A stretch of DNA of 64,000 bases from DASRDR01 sp963812945 [NCBI: uncultured Candidatus Rokubacteria bacterium] (GTDB lineage Bacteria; Methylomirabilota; Methylomirabilia; Rokubacteriales): the NCBI GenBank assembly GCA_963812945.1, contig CAWEXD010000008.1, forward strand, positions 1,736,001 to 1,800,000. The letters are read 5' to 3'. Positions within the stretch are counted from its first letter, which is position 1; each line of letters opens with the position of its first letter. The notes beneath the pieces were generated by a model. That model was not told the origin of the DNA, ran no database searches, and saw only the letters and a program-made list of their open reading frames with translations. Positions 49,490 to 59,257 of the stretch are shown here, one piece after another. The translations under genes were made by a program, and so were the position numbers.

Positions 49490-50395
49490 CTAGATTGGGT
49501 CCCCCTGTTCCGATGCGGTGAGGAGCTGGATCACCGAGGAGAAGTCTTTCCGCCCGAGCCCGTGCCGGCTCGCGAGCATGTAGAGATCGTGCGCCAGGGC
49601 CCCGGTGAAGCAGGGCACGCCGAGGTCCCGCGCCGCGGCGCGGGCGAGGGACAGATCCTTGGCCATCAGGTCCGTCATGAACCCGGCGGCGAAGTCCCGG
49701 TTCGACGCCGCCTTCGGAACGAGACCGGGGACAGGACAGTTGTGCTCGATCGCCCAGCAGCCGCCCGAGCTGGTCCGGATGACCTCGTGGAGGATCTTGG
49801 GGTCGACCCCCGCCCGGATCCCGATGGTGAACGCCTCGGCCACGGCGATCATGGAAACCCCCGCGACCAGGTTGTTGCAGATCTTCGCCACCTCGCCCGC
49901 CCCGAGCGGCCCCACGTGGACGACGTTCTTGCCCATCGCGCTCAGGACGGGTCGCGCCTGGGCGACCACCGCCGGGTCACCACCCACCATGATCGTCAGC
50001 GTGCCGGCGACGGCCCCGGGGACACCCCCCGACACCGGCGCGTCCAGCATCCGGACGCCGGCGGCCTCGAGCCGGGCACCCACCTTGCGCGTCGTCGCGG
50101 GGTCGATCGTGCTCATGTCGATGGCGATCTGGCCCGACCGCGCGCCGTCCAGGACCCCCGTCGGGCCAAGGTACGCGATCTCCATCTCGGGGGAGTTGGG
50201 CACCATGGTGATGACCGCGTCGCAGAGGCTCGTCGCCTGCGCGGCGGACTCCGCCGACAGGGCACCCTGGCCGACCGCGGCCTCGACGGCCTCGCGTCGC
50301 ACGTCGTAGGCATGGACGCGATAGCCGGCCTTGAGGAGGTTCGCCACCATGGGAAGCCCCATGTTGCCCAACCCCACGAACCCGATCGACTTCAT
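49490..50395 (-). CDS. NAD(P)-dependent beta-hydroxyacid dehydrogenase (HIBADH/GarR family)
   Basis: The 301-residue enzyme has the N-terminal Rossmann motif IGFVGLGNMGLPMVANLLKAG, shown in part as GFVGLGNMGLPM. Substrate-binding DAPVSGGVPGA and catalytic-Lys region GAGEVAKICNN follow, with Lys in the usual position, then KDLSLA. It oxidises 3-hydroxyisobutyrate, or reduces tartronate semialdehyde. The substrate cannot be decided here. It is adjacent to no catabolic partner. Confidence 0.88.
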   Translation of the reverse strand: MKSIGFVGLGNMGLPMVANLLKAGYRVHAYDVRREAVEAAVGQGALSAESAAQATSLCDAVITMVPNSPEMEIAYLGPTGVLDGARSGQIAIDMSTIDPATTRKVGARLEAAGVRMLDAPVSGGVPGAVAGTLTIMVGGDPAVVAQARPVLSAMGKNVVHVGPLGAGEVAKICNNLVAGVSMIAVAEAFTIGIRAGVDPKILHEVIRTSSGGCWAIEHNCPVPGLVPKAASNRDFAAGFMTDLMAKDLSLARAAARDLGVPCFTGALAHDLYMLASRHGLGRKDFSSVIQLLTASEQGDPI

Positions 50396-50503
50396 GCAGT
50401 CAGCCTCCTGTGCTGTCAGTTTACAACGGGGATCGGGAGCCGGCCAACGAGCCTTCTCGCGCCCCGGGCCCATCTCGCCGCGTGCTACAATCCGGCCCCG
50501 ACC

Positions 50504-50698
50504 ATGCTCCGGCGCGACTGGGTTCGCCTCGTCACGGGGACGCTCGTCGGCATCGTCTTCCTGACTGCGGACCTGGTCGGAATCGGTGCCGCTCCGGGCT
50601 TTGGGTGGAAGCAGATCGTGGGGACGCTGGGCGCTCTCGTCCTCGTCGTTCCCGCCGCGTGGCGCATCTTCCGTGGCACCCGCGAGGACAACGCGTGA
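50504..50698 (+). CDS. 64-aa two-helix membrane protein
   Basis: The protein has two hydrophobic helices (LVTGTLVGIVFLTADLVGIG and IVGTLGALVLVVPAAWRIF) with an RR-rich start and acidic end. A -10-like TACAAT lies at about 50485, very near the start. It is 1 bp ahead of the next gene. No family is recognised. Confidence 0.5.
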   Translation: MLRRDWVRLVTGTLVGIVFLTADLVGIGAAPGFGWKQIVGTLGALVLVVPAAWRIFRGTREDNA

Positions 50699-50699
50699 G

Positions 50700-51086
50700 A
50701 TGCGGAAGGCGGACCCGGTGAGCGGCGCCGGGTCCCGGGCGCCGCGGACGACCAGCCAGTCCCGGATCCTCGACAATCTCCGCCTGGCCTCCCGGAAGGG
50801 TGACCGGGCCGCCTTGGCCCTCGCCCTCGACGAGATGCGGACGCTGGCGTTCAGCCCTCGATACTGGGTCCGCTACCTGACGCTCATCCAGCACCCGCTC
50901 GCCCGGCTCGTCGACCTGCTCGTGATCAAGCAGGGCGACAAGATCGCCCGGCAGAAGGGCTGGCCCCCGTCAGGCCGCCGGGCGCGCCGCCCGGCGGGCG
51001 CGCGGCCCGCGAAGGCGGCGGCCGCGAAGCGGCCGCCCCGCCCACGCGCCGGTCCCGAACAGACGCCGCTGTTCCCCGGTCTGTAG
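50700..51086 (+). CDS. 128-aa basic protein with disordered tail
   Basis: The 128-residue protein has a helical N-terminal half (SRILDNLRLASRKGDRAALA) and a C-terminal half rich in Arg, Pro and Ala that is probably disordered, ending TPLFPGL. It follows the 64-aa gene by 1 bp. It converges on anmK. No family is recognised. Confidence 0.45.
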   Translation: MRKADPVSGAGSRAPRTTSQSRILDNLRLASRKGDRAALALALDEMRTLAFSPRYWVRYLTLIQHPLARLVDLLVIKQGDKIARQKGWPPSGRRARRPAGARPAKAAAAKRPPRPRAGPEQTPLFPGL

Positions 51087-51120
51087 GAGAGCCCCCGGCG
51101 GCCAGTTGGCCGCGCGGCAG

Positions 51121-52287
51121 TCAGATGACCAGCTTGCCGAGGACGCGGGGACCGGCCGCCCCGGTTGCCCCTGGTACGTTCCCGGGCCGGCCGAAAAGCG
51201 TCTCGTTGGCGAGCACCGCGAAGGCCACCGCCTCCTTGGCGTCAGGGTCGACACCGACCTCCGCGAGCGACCGCACCGGGACCGGCGCCAGTGCCATGGC
51301 GAGGGCCGACATGAGGGCGCGATTCCGCACACCCCCTCCCGAGGCGAGCACCTCGTCGATCGGCTCGGGGACCCAGCGTCGAATTCCGGCCGCCACCGAC
51401 TCCGCCGTGAAGCGCGTCAGGCTCGCGACGAGGTCGGCCTCCCGCCCCGCGTAGCGCGCGAGCAGCGGCGTCACGAAGACGTCCCCGAACGCCTCGCGGC
51501 CGGTGGACTTGGGGGGCGGCAGCGCCAGATACGGGTGGCGGAGCAGCTCCGTCACCAGGGCGGAATCCACGCGGCCGGCCGCCGCTCGGGCGCCGTCCCT
51601 GTCGAAGGTCTCGGCACCGCCCGTCCAGGCCTGGACAACCAGGTCCATCGGCATGTTGGCCGGCCCCAGGTCGAAGGCGCGGACCGATTCGAGTCGATCG
51701 GTGACGACCGTCACGTTCGCGATGCCGCCCAGGTTCAGACAGGCGCGGGTGGCCCCGGCTCGGCGGAAGAGGAGCCAGTCCACCAGGGGCACGAGGGGCG
51801 CGCCCTCGCCGCCCGCTGCGATGTCGCGGGGGCGGAAGTCGGCCACGACGGGCAATCCGGTGCGCTCGGCGATGATCGCCGGCTCGCCCAGCTGCAAGGT
51901 GGCGGCCCGCCCGTCCGGCTCCGCGGCCCGCGGATGGTGTCGCGCCGTCTGGCCATGGGAGCCGATCAGGTGGACCTCCATGCCTTGTCGCCGGGCCCTC
52001 GTGATCAGGTCGAGGGCTGCCCGCGCGAACTCCTCGCCGAGACGAACGTGCACGCGCAGGAGCTCCTCGGCGCGCGCCTCCTTGAGCGCGAGGACACGGG
52101 CGCGGAGATCGGGGTCGAACGGAAGGGTCCGGAAGTCGAGGACGCGCGCGCGCGTGGCCTCCCCCGCCCCGTCCAGCTCGACGAGCGCCGCGTCGATGCC
52201 ATCGGCGCTCGTCCCGGAGATGAGGCCCACCACGCGGCGCGGGCTGACCGTCCGGAGGGCCAGGAGCCGCGCGAGGGGATCACTCAT
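51121..52287 (-). CDS. anmK: Anhydro-N-acetylmuramic acid kinase
   Basis: The 388-residue actin/hexokinase-fold enzyme has VVGLISGTSADGIDAALVEL at the N-terminus, LIGSHGQTARH, and LNLGGIANVTVV, all family blocks. It phosphorylates 1,6-anhydro-MurNAc from recycled wall fragments. ATG 52287 has GGGGAG at good distance; an ATG at 52293 is possible. Either start overlaps murQ, so the pair is coupled. Confidence 0.92.
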   Translation of the reverse strand: MSDPLARLLALRTVSPRRVVGLISGTSADGIDAALVELDGAGEATRARVLDFRTLPFDPDLRARVLALKEARAEELLRVHVRLGEEFARAALDLITRARRQGMEVHLIGSHGQTARHHPRAAEPDGRAATLQLGEPAIIAERTGLPVVADFRPRDIAAGGEGAPLVPLVDWLLFRRAGATRACLNLGGIANVTVVTDRLESVRAFDLGPANMPMDLVVQAWTGGAETFDRDGARAAAGRVDSALVTELLRHPYLALPPPKSTGREAFGDVFVTPLLARYAGREADLVASLTRFTAESVAAGIRRWVPEPIDEVLASGGGVRNRALMSALAMALAPVPVRSLAEVGVDPDAKEAVAFAVLANETLFGRPGNVPGATGAAGPRVLGKLVI

Positions 52288-53224
52288 CGCCATGCTCCCC
52301 GAGCGCGGCGCGGAGGCTCCCGCCGTGCGCGGCCAGACGGCGGCGGGCCGCCGCGGGGTCCAGGCCCAGGCGGTGCATGACGAGCGCGACGGACGGGCGG
52401 CCGCCGGCCCGCCGCACGAGGGTCCGGGCGCGGGCGGGCGGAAGACCGGTCAGCTGGGCAACGATGCGGAGGGCGCGGGCGCGGAGCTTACGGCTCGTCG
52501 GCCGGAGGTCGACCATGAGGTTGCCGTAGACCTTGCCGAGCCGAACCATCGCGCCCGTGGTGAGGGTGTGGAGGACCATCTTGGTCGCGAGTCCCGCCTT
52601 CATGCGCGTGGAGCCCGCCAGCACCTCCGGTCCGGGTCGGGGCGCGATGAGGACGTCGGCGAGCCCGCGAAGCGCCGCCGAGGGCGCGCAGGTCACGGCG
52701 ATGGTCCGCGCACCGCGTCGCCGCGCCTCCCGAAGCGCGGCCAGCGCGAACGGCGTGACGCCGCTGGCGCAGATCCCGCACACCACGTCGCGGGGTCCCA
52801 CGCGGAGGCGGCCGAGCGCCCGCCGCGCGTCGGCTCCCCGATCCTCGGCGCCCTCGACGGCCCGCCAGAGCGCGCGGTGACCGCCGGCCATCACCCCGAC
52901 GACCTGCCCGGGGGACACTCCGAATGTCGGGGGGCATTCGGCCGCGTCGAGAACACCGAGCCGGCCGCTCGTCCCGGCCCCGGCGTACACGAGCCGTCCT
53001 CCGGACCCGAGCGCCGACGCCACGAGCGCCGCAGCGCGCGCGAGCGGCCGGCGGACCAGGGCGACGCTCGCCGCCGCCCGGCGATCTTCGCGCGTGATGG
53101 TGGCGACCAGGCGGTCCGCGGAGAGCCGGTCGAGCGCCCGGTGACGCGGGTTCGAGCGCTCGGTCGCGAGCGCGGCGTAGTCCGGAGTTCGGGCCGACAC
53201 GGCAGGGCGACGGGAAGGCGACAC
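52280..53224 (-). CDS. murQ: N-acetylmuramic acid 6-phosphate etherase
   Basis: The 314-residue SIS-domain enzyme has GRLVYAGAGTSGRLGVLDAA, GVMAGGHRALWRAVEGAEDR and STRMKAGLATKMVLHTLTTG, the MurQ family blocks. It cleaves MurNAc-6-P to GlcNAc-6-P and lactate, directly after AnmK in the pathway. GTG 53224 is chosen; a TTG at 53263 would extend it by 13 residues. The two genes give a complete recycling branch. Confidence 0.92.
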   Translation of the reverse strand: MSPSRRPAVSARTPDYAALATERSNPRHRALDRLSADRLVATITREDRRAAASVALVRRPLARAAALVASALGSGGRLVYAGAGTSGRLGVLDAAECPPTFGVSPGQVVGVMAGGHRALWRAVEGAEDRGADARRALGRLRVGPRDVVCGICASGVTPFALAALREARRRGARTIAVTCAPSAALRGLADVLIAPRPGPEVLAGSTRMKAGLATKMVLHTLTTGAMVRLGKVYGNLMVDLRPTSRKLRARALRIVAQLTGLPPARARTLVRRAGGRPSVALVMHRLGLDPAAARRRLAAHGGSLRAALGEHGDE

Positions 53225-53318
53225 GACCGGTCCCCTTGTAGCCCGGGCGGCGCCGGGTGTCAAGGACAGGCGGCCGACGGCCGCCGTGTAGACCTTACAT
53301 CGCCGAACCTCCCGTCAC

Positions 53319-53329
53319 GTAACGGTTAC
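53319..53329. promoter_or_regulatory. GTAACGGTTAC palindrome between murQ and the receiver gene
   Basis: An 11-bp inverted repeat lies in the divergent gap (53225-53447) between murQ and the stand-alone receiver. It could be an operator. A single copy only, so support is weak. Confidence 0.25.
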
Positions 53330-53447
53330 CGGGCCGGCCCGACCCGGCCGCCGCGCGAAACGGGTAGGTTCCACGCGGTCATGCCAGAGGCGCCTGGCTG
53401 GCACGGCGGTTGCCCTTTGAGCCCACCAGAGGTCACGGGCCGAACCC

Positions 53448-53912
53448 ATGTCCAGTACGCTGGCCTCAGGATCGTTCCGCGCGGGAGCCGGCTTGCCGTC
53501 GTCGGCGCGCCGCATCCTGGTCGTGGATGACGACCGCCCCAGCCGCGAGGGCCTCGGGATGGCGCTCCTGCGCGAGGGCCACGTCGTCGAAACCGCGGGC
53601 GACGCATGGGAAGCGATCGTGCAGCTGCGCGCCCAGCCCTTCGACATCGCCGTCGTGGACCTCGACCTCCCGGCCGTGCACGGCGTCGAGTTCGGCGGCT
53701 GGGACGTGGTGCGCATCGCGCGCGCCTATCAAGCGGGCATCGCCGTCATCGTGCTCAGTGCCGACGAAGACGCGGTGCCGGCTGTCGAGACCCATTCCCT
53801 CGTCGCCGAGGTCCTCGCGAAGCCCATCAGCCTGCGGGACCTCACGGCCCTCGTGGACGCGCTGCGCGTCCCGGAGAGCACACCCGGACCGAGCCCGCCG
53901 ACCGCCCGGTAG
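53448..53912 (+). CDS. Stand-alone response-regulator receiver protein
   Basis: The 154-residue protein is a lone receiver domain: acidic pair Asp27/Asp28 in ILVVDDDRPSREG, phospho-acceptor Asp71 in IAVVDLDLPAVHG, Ser104 in VIVLSAD, and Lys125 in VLAKPIS. No DNA-binding output is present and the short tail is disordered. It has no partner kinase nearby. It could work as a phosphorelay intermediate. Confidence 0.85.
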   Translation: MSSTLASGSFRAGAGLPSSARRILVVDDDRPSREGLGMALLREGHVVETAGDAWEAIVQLRAQPFDIAVVDLDLPAVHGVEFGGWDVVRIARAYQAGIAVIVLSADEDAVPAVETHSLVAEVLAKPISLRDLTALVDALRVPESTPGPSPPTAR

Positions 53913-54084
53913 AGGCGGGGCCCGGCGCACGATCTCCCAGGCCGTACCGAACCCTCCGGCATTCGGCCAGCATTCGGCCCAGCATTTTCGTCGCCGCTGG
54001 CCGCCGATGGTCCGACAATGGCGACAATGACCGGAGCGGTGGGCCTGACTCTCGCTGGACTTCGACACCCCAGGAGGCACAAGG

Positions 54085-54426
54085 ATGTCCGACTCGCTCA
54101 CATCGGCTGCTGGGTTGACGCTCACGATCGCCGAGGCGCTCTGGGCGGCGAGAGGCGTGTGGGCCCTTCTCGTCGTCGTCTTCTTGTGGAGGCTCACGCT
54201 TCACACGCGAGAGGCCGCCATGTATTTCCGGTCCCGTCGCCTCCTGTCCGAGCAACGCCACCTGTTGGCGCTGACGGGCCGGCTCGAGGAACAGCTGGAC
54301 GACTCCAGCGACGACCGGAAGATGCACGCCGATCTGGACAAGCGCCACCGTCGGGTCCAGCACCGGCTGCGCACGTTGGACCGGACCCTGGGCTCGTCCT
54401 CGCTGGAGCGAGCCACCTCGCCCTAG
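54085..54426 (+). CDS. Small membrane-anchored coiled-coil protein, unknown
   Basis: The 113-residue protein has one hydrophobic helix (ARGVWALLVVVFLWRLTL) followed by a charged helix (SEQRHLLALTGRLEEQLDDS) that could form a coiled coil. AGGAGG precedes ATG 54085. No family is recognised. Confidence 0.55.
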   Translation: MSDSLTSAAGLTLTIAEALWAARGVWALLVVVFLWRLTLHTREAAMYFRSRRLLSEQRHLLALTGRLEEQLDDSSDDRKMHADLDKRHRRVQHRLRTLDRTLGSSSLERATSP

Positions 54427-54488
54427 CCTCCTGATCCGGACCGGGCCGCTCGCGCCGCTGCCCCGGCCGGCGCGGGCGACCGGTGGAC

Positions 54489-55988
54489 CTAGCCCGCGAT
54501 CGGCCGGGTCACGTAGCCGTATCGGCGGTTGGTCCGCCCCGGCCCCTCCCGCTCGTAGGTGGCCTTGGCCACCGCGATGCGGTCAGTCAAGAGCTCGGCG
54601 CGGCGATCGTACTTGTAGAGGGCCGCCGAGTTCTCCCCGAGGATCGCGCGCTTGACCGGCCCGTCAGCCGGGCCGAGCGGCGCGAACCCGTACTTCCTCT
54701 GCATGTCCTCGGGAATCTCGAGGCGCCGCAGCGCCTCGATCTGCCACTGCGGCGCACCGGTCCAGATGGCATCCGTGCCCCAGACGACGTGGTCGGCTCC
54801 CAGCCCCTTCACGAGCTGCCCGAGCATCGCCGCGCACAGGCGCGGCTCGGCCACCGTGCTCTGGGCGAAGATCTGGCCCAGATCGCCGTAGACGTTCCGG
54901 ACGCCGTACCTGGCCGGGATCTCCGACAGGTCCGTCACCCAGTCGACGCGCCCGGTCTGCTCGAACTGCTCCCAGCCGTCCTTCTGAGCTCCGCCGGTGA
55001 AGCGGAACGCCGAGTGGTAGATGACGAAGTTGAGCTGCGGCCAGTCACGGGCCGCCTTGCCCAGATCCCGCACGTCGGCGTACTCGAAGAGGTTCGGGAA
55101 CGCTTTGGTGGTCGACGGGGGATAGAGCCCCTTGTGAACGCACACGTTGACCAGCCCTGCCTTGAGAAGCTTCTCGTAGAAGAGGTAGACGAGCTTCTCG
55201 TCGTCCATGCGCCACGGGTGCTTCGAGAGCTGCTTGTTCGTGTTGTCGCCGACCGTATAACCCTTGAACGAGTCCGGCCGGAGCTCCGCGATCACCCGGT
55301 CGACCGACTCCAGCCAGCCCGGCATGCCGGGCATGAAGATCGCGTGCGACATGAGGCGCCGCGAGCCGGTCAGCTTGTTCACCCTCGCGCGTGCCTCGGC
55401 CTTCATCTCGTTGGTGAGGAACCAGTCGCGCGGCTCCTCCGAGCCCGACCCCGAGATGAGGGCCACCTTCGTGTCCGAGTCGAAGTAGATCTCCTTGAAG
55501 TAGTTCGCGAACTTGAGGTCCTCGATGGTCTGGGGCTTCCCGGCCAGCGCCGGGTTCCAGCCCGCCTTGCCGACCGCCTCGCGCGACCGGACGAACCCCT
55601 CGAGCCGCGTGTCGTCGCGCAGGAAGTGGGTGTGCATGTCCATGATGAACTGCCCGGCGAGCGCCTTGGCCCGCTCGTCCGCCATCTCGGGGGTCGCGGC
55701 CTCGGCCGGGCTCGCGTCGAAGACCCCGCCGTAGACGTCGTTCATCACGACGAAGGCCGCCGCCATGCCCGCCGCGGTCCCGAAGAACTGGCGCCGGCTC
55801 ATACCCTGCCGCTTCGCGAGCCGGGCGCCCAGGTCCTTGATCCGCGCCTCGACCTCCTTCTGCCTTCTCGTCTGGGGCAGCGGCATGAACTCGTCGCTGG
55901 ACACGAACTGGGTCGGGATGGGCGATCGGAACGCGGCGGTCTCGGCAGGCAGGAGCTGGGCCAGCTCTTCGGGATCGAGCGTCGGCAT
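54489..55988 (-). CDS. Amidohydrolase (TIM barrel) with internal Tat-like signal
   Basis: The 499-residue protein carries SRRQFFGTAAGMAAAFVVM at about 64-82, a twin-arginine motif, 63 residues behind the start. The catalytic barrel follows, with FIMDMHTHFLRDDTRLEG (H-x-H metal ligands) and HVVWGTDAIWTGAPQWQIEA near the C-terminus (Asp ligand), typical of amidohydrolase 2 proteins. If exported, the first 60 residues would be cut away. Substrate unknown. Confidence 0.78.
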   Translation of the reverse strand: MPTLDPEELAQLLPAETAAFRSPIPTQFVSSDEFMPLPQTRRQKEVEARIKDLGARLAKRQGMSRRQFFGTAAGMAAAFVVMNDVYGGVFDASPAEAATPEMADERAKALAGQFIMDMHTHFLRDDTRLEGFVRSREAVGKAGWNPALAGKPQTIEDLKFANYFKEIYFDSDTKVALISGSGSEEPRDWFLTNEMKAEARARVNKLTGSRRLMSHAIFMPGMPGWLESVDRVIAELRPDSFKGYTVGDNTNKQLSKHPWRMDDEKLVYLFYEKLLKAGLVNVCVHKGLYPPSTTKAFPNLFEYADVRDLGKAARDWPQLNFVIYHSAFRFTGGAQKDGWEQFEQTGRVDWVTDLSEIPARYGVRNVYGDLGQIFAQSTVAEPRLCAAMLGQLVKGLGADHVVWGTDAIWTGAPQWQIEALRRLEIPEDMQRKYGFAPLGPADGPVKRAILGENSAALYKYDRRAELLTDRIAVAKATYEREGPGRTNRRYGYVTRPIAG

Positions 55989-56065
55989 GGTGTCCTCCGG
56001 GACGGACCGTCACGAGCGTGGTCGTCCCCTCGGGCCGTGAGGGCAATGCGCCGTGTCGCCGGCGG

Positions 56066-57139
<1,074 letters not shown>

Positions 57140-57154
57140 CCGGCAGCCCCTTCG

Positions 57155-58132
57155 TCAGGCCGACGCCAGCTGGTCGATGCGGAGACACCGGCTCCAGTGG
57201 TCGGCGTCCACGGCGACCAGCGGCACCTGGCCAGCACGACACTCGGCAGCCACCCAGGCGCAGCGCGGCGCGAAGGGACACCCGGGCCCCAGATTCGCCA
57301 GATCGGGCGGCGACCCGGGAATCGGGACCAGGCGGCGCTGGCGGTCGACGCTCGGGATCGAGCGGATCAGGCCGAGCGTGTACGGGTGGCTCGGCCTGGC
57401 GAAGAGCCGCGCGGTCGGCGCCAGCTCCACGACCTCGCCCGCGTACATCACGGCCACGCGGTCCACCGCCTGATAGACGACGCCCAGATCGTGCGTGACC
57501 AGGATCAGCGCCATGCCGAGCTCCCGCTGGAGCGTCACGAGTAGCCGCAGGATCTGGGCCTGGATCGTCACGTCGAGGGCAGTGGTCGGCTCGTCGGCCA
57601 GGAGGAGCTTCGGCTGGCGCGCGAGCGCGATGGCGAGCATCACGCGCTGCCGCTGCCCTCCCGAGAGCTCGTGCGGGTACGCGCCCAGCCGTCGCCGGGG
57701 GTCCGCGATGCCGACGTGACGGAGCAGCTCCACCGCCCGGGCACGTCGCGAGTCCGTCGCACCGGAGGCCGGCAGGACCTCCGTGATCTGCCGCTCGACG
57801 CTCAGCACGGGATTGAGCGCGGTCATGGGGTCCTGGAAGACCATCAACACACCATGACCCCGGACGCCCTCGAGCTCGTGCTGGGGAAGCCGCACCAGGT
57901 CCCGGCCCTCGAAGAGCACCCGACCGGCCGCGATCCGCCCCGGCGGGTGCACGAGCCGGACGATCGCGCGGCAGGTCATCGTCTTGCCGGAACCCGACTC
58001 GCCGACCAGCGCCAACGTCTCGCCCGGCTGGACGCGGAAGCTGACCCCGCGGACCGCGTGCACGGTGCCCCGCCGCGTGGGAATCTCGACCCGCAGGTCC
58101 TCGACGGCCAGCAGGGGTTCGGGCTCGGTCAC
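57155..58132 (-). CDS. dppD: Oligopeptide-type ABC transporter ATPase, DppD/OppD family
   Basis: The 325-residue ATPase has Walker [18 protein letters not shown], signature [15 protein letters not shown] and Walker [13 protein letters not shown]. The ending [15 protein letters not shown] is the family cysteine block. GTG 58132 overlaps the stop of the permease fragment. It works with DppF. Confidence 0.92.
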   Translation of the reverse strand: MTEPEPLLAVEDLRVEIPTRRGTVHAVRGVSFRVQPGETLALVGESGSGKTMTCRAIVRLVHPPGRIAAGRVLFEGRDLVRLPQHELEGVRGHGVLMVFQDPMTALNPVLSVERQITEVLPASGATDSRRARAVELLRHVGIADPRRRLGAYPHELSGGQRQRVMLAIALARQPKLLLADEPTTALDVTIQAQILRLLVTLQRELGMALILVTHDLGVVYQAVDRVAVMYAGEVVELAPTARLFARPSHPYTLGLIRSIPSVDRQRRLVPIPGSPPDLANLGPGCPFAPRCAWVAAECRAGQVPLVAVDADHWSRCLRIDQLASA

Positions 58133-58600
58133 TGTCCCTTGACGCGGAGCAGGTCCGCGATACCGTCGCCCAGCAGGATGAAGGCCAGGCCCGCGTAGAG
58201 ACAGGCGAACCCCGGCATGGTCGCGACCCACCAGCCGCTGCTGAGGAACTCCCGGCCCTCGGCCATCATCATTCCCCACTCGGGCGCCGGTGGCCGCACC
58301 CCGAGGCCGAGGAATCCGAGCGACGCCGTCGTGAGGATGATCAGGACGACGTCAGACGTGAGATAGATCACGGCAGGCGGGAGGGCGTTGGGCAGGACGT
58401 GACCCAGGAGAATGCGCCACCGGGGAAAACCGAGGGCGCGACCGGCCGCCACGTAGTCGAGGCTTCGCTCCCGCAGCACCTCGCCACGGACGAGGCGCGC
58501 GTACGTCACCCAGCCGGCGGCGCCGATGGCCACGAAGACGTTGACCTCTCCCGGGCCCAGGAACGCCACGATGGCCACGACCAGCACGAAGAAGGGCACC
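58129..58600 (-). pseudogene. dppC: dppC-type permease, 5' part missing at a junction
   Basis: The open frame to 58692 ends in normal DppC sequence (AIGAAGWVTYARLVRGEVL and GFLGLGVRPPAPEWGMMMAE) but begins inside the third helix; the family N-terminus of about 120 residues and any start codon are missing. Everything to the right of about 58600 reads as the activator gene on the other strand. It is therefore truncated by a rearrangement or by an assembly join. Confidence 0.75.
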
Positions 58601-59257
58601 GTCTTCCTCCAGTCCGACATCGTGAACCAGCAGCGCAAGGGCTGGGCGGCCGAGGAGATCATGGCCGCGCTGGCGGCGGTGCTGCCGGTCAACGTCTGGA
58701 TCTACGCGGGCCAGCTTCAGAACCTCCGCGCCGCCGGGCGGAAGTTCGTCCTCCAGGGCGGGACCCACCGCAACCTAGCGGTGGTCAAGGCGCAGGTCGA
58801 CTTCATCACGGAGAAGGTCCCCGAGGCCGAGGTCGCCGTCCACCCCTACTCCGGGGAGGCCGGCGCCATCGGCGCCGCCCTCTGCGCCGGGGAGTGGCGG
58901 AAGACCGGCCAGGCATCGCGCTTCCGCGGCTTCGAGACCATCGCGGCCCTCACCTACTCCAGCACCACGAGCGCGGCCACCGTCTGCCACTGGTGCCCCG
59001 TCAACTGCACGCGGACGTTCATCGACGTGCAGCTCCCCGGCGCCCAGGGGCGGTCCTGGAGCAAGGTGCCACTGGCCGCCGGCTGGGAGCGGGTCATCAG
59101 CGGCAACTCGTGCCCCAAGGGGCTGGTCGAGGACGCCAACGAGATGCGGACGGTGAAGGCGAAGCTGGAGGAGGTCAAGCGTGGCTACCCTAACGTTGCC
59201 GAGATGGTTCGCAAGGACGCCTTCCGCCGCGCCCGCACCCCCGCCGTCTCGGGCTAA
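58601..59257 (+). pseudogene. 2-hydroxyacyl-CoA dehydratase activator-type protein, 5' truncated
   Basis: The open frame gives about 215 residues of the C-terminal part of a BcrD/HgdC-related activator: FVLQGGTHRNLAVVKAQVDF, HPYSGEAGAIGAAL and a cysteine group TVCHWCPVNCTRTFIDV. Such proteins use ATP and a 4Fe-4S cluster to drive the dehydratase. The first several hundred residues are absent because the dppC fragment begins there. The last 77 bp overlap the next gene; homologues are often one long polypeptide, so a frameshift is possible. Confidence 0.6.

Noticed and set aside
49490-50395. Assignment of the beta-hydroxyacid dehydrogenase specifically as garR or mmsB
   Set aside because: The motifs fit both and the context gives no hint, so no gene symbol is used.
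50696-50702. Possible second stop-codon readthrough at the junction of the 64-aa and 128-aa genes
   Set aside because: The second gene is in a different frame, so a UGA readthrough cannot join them.
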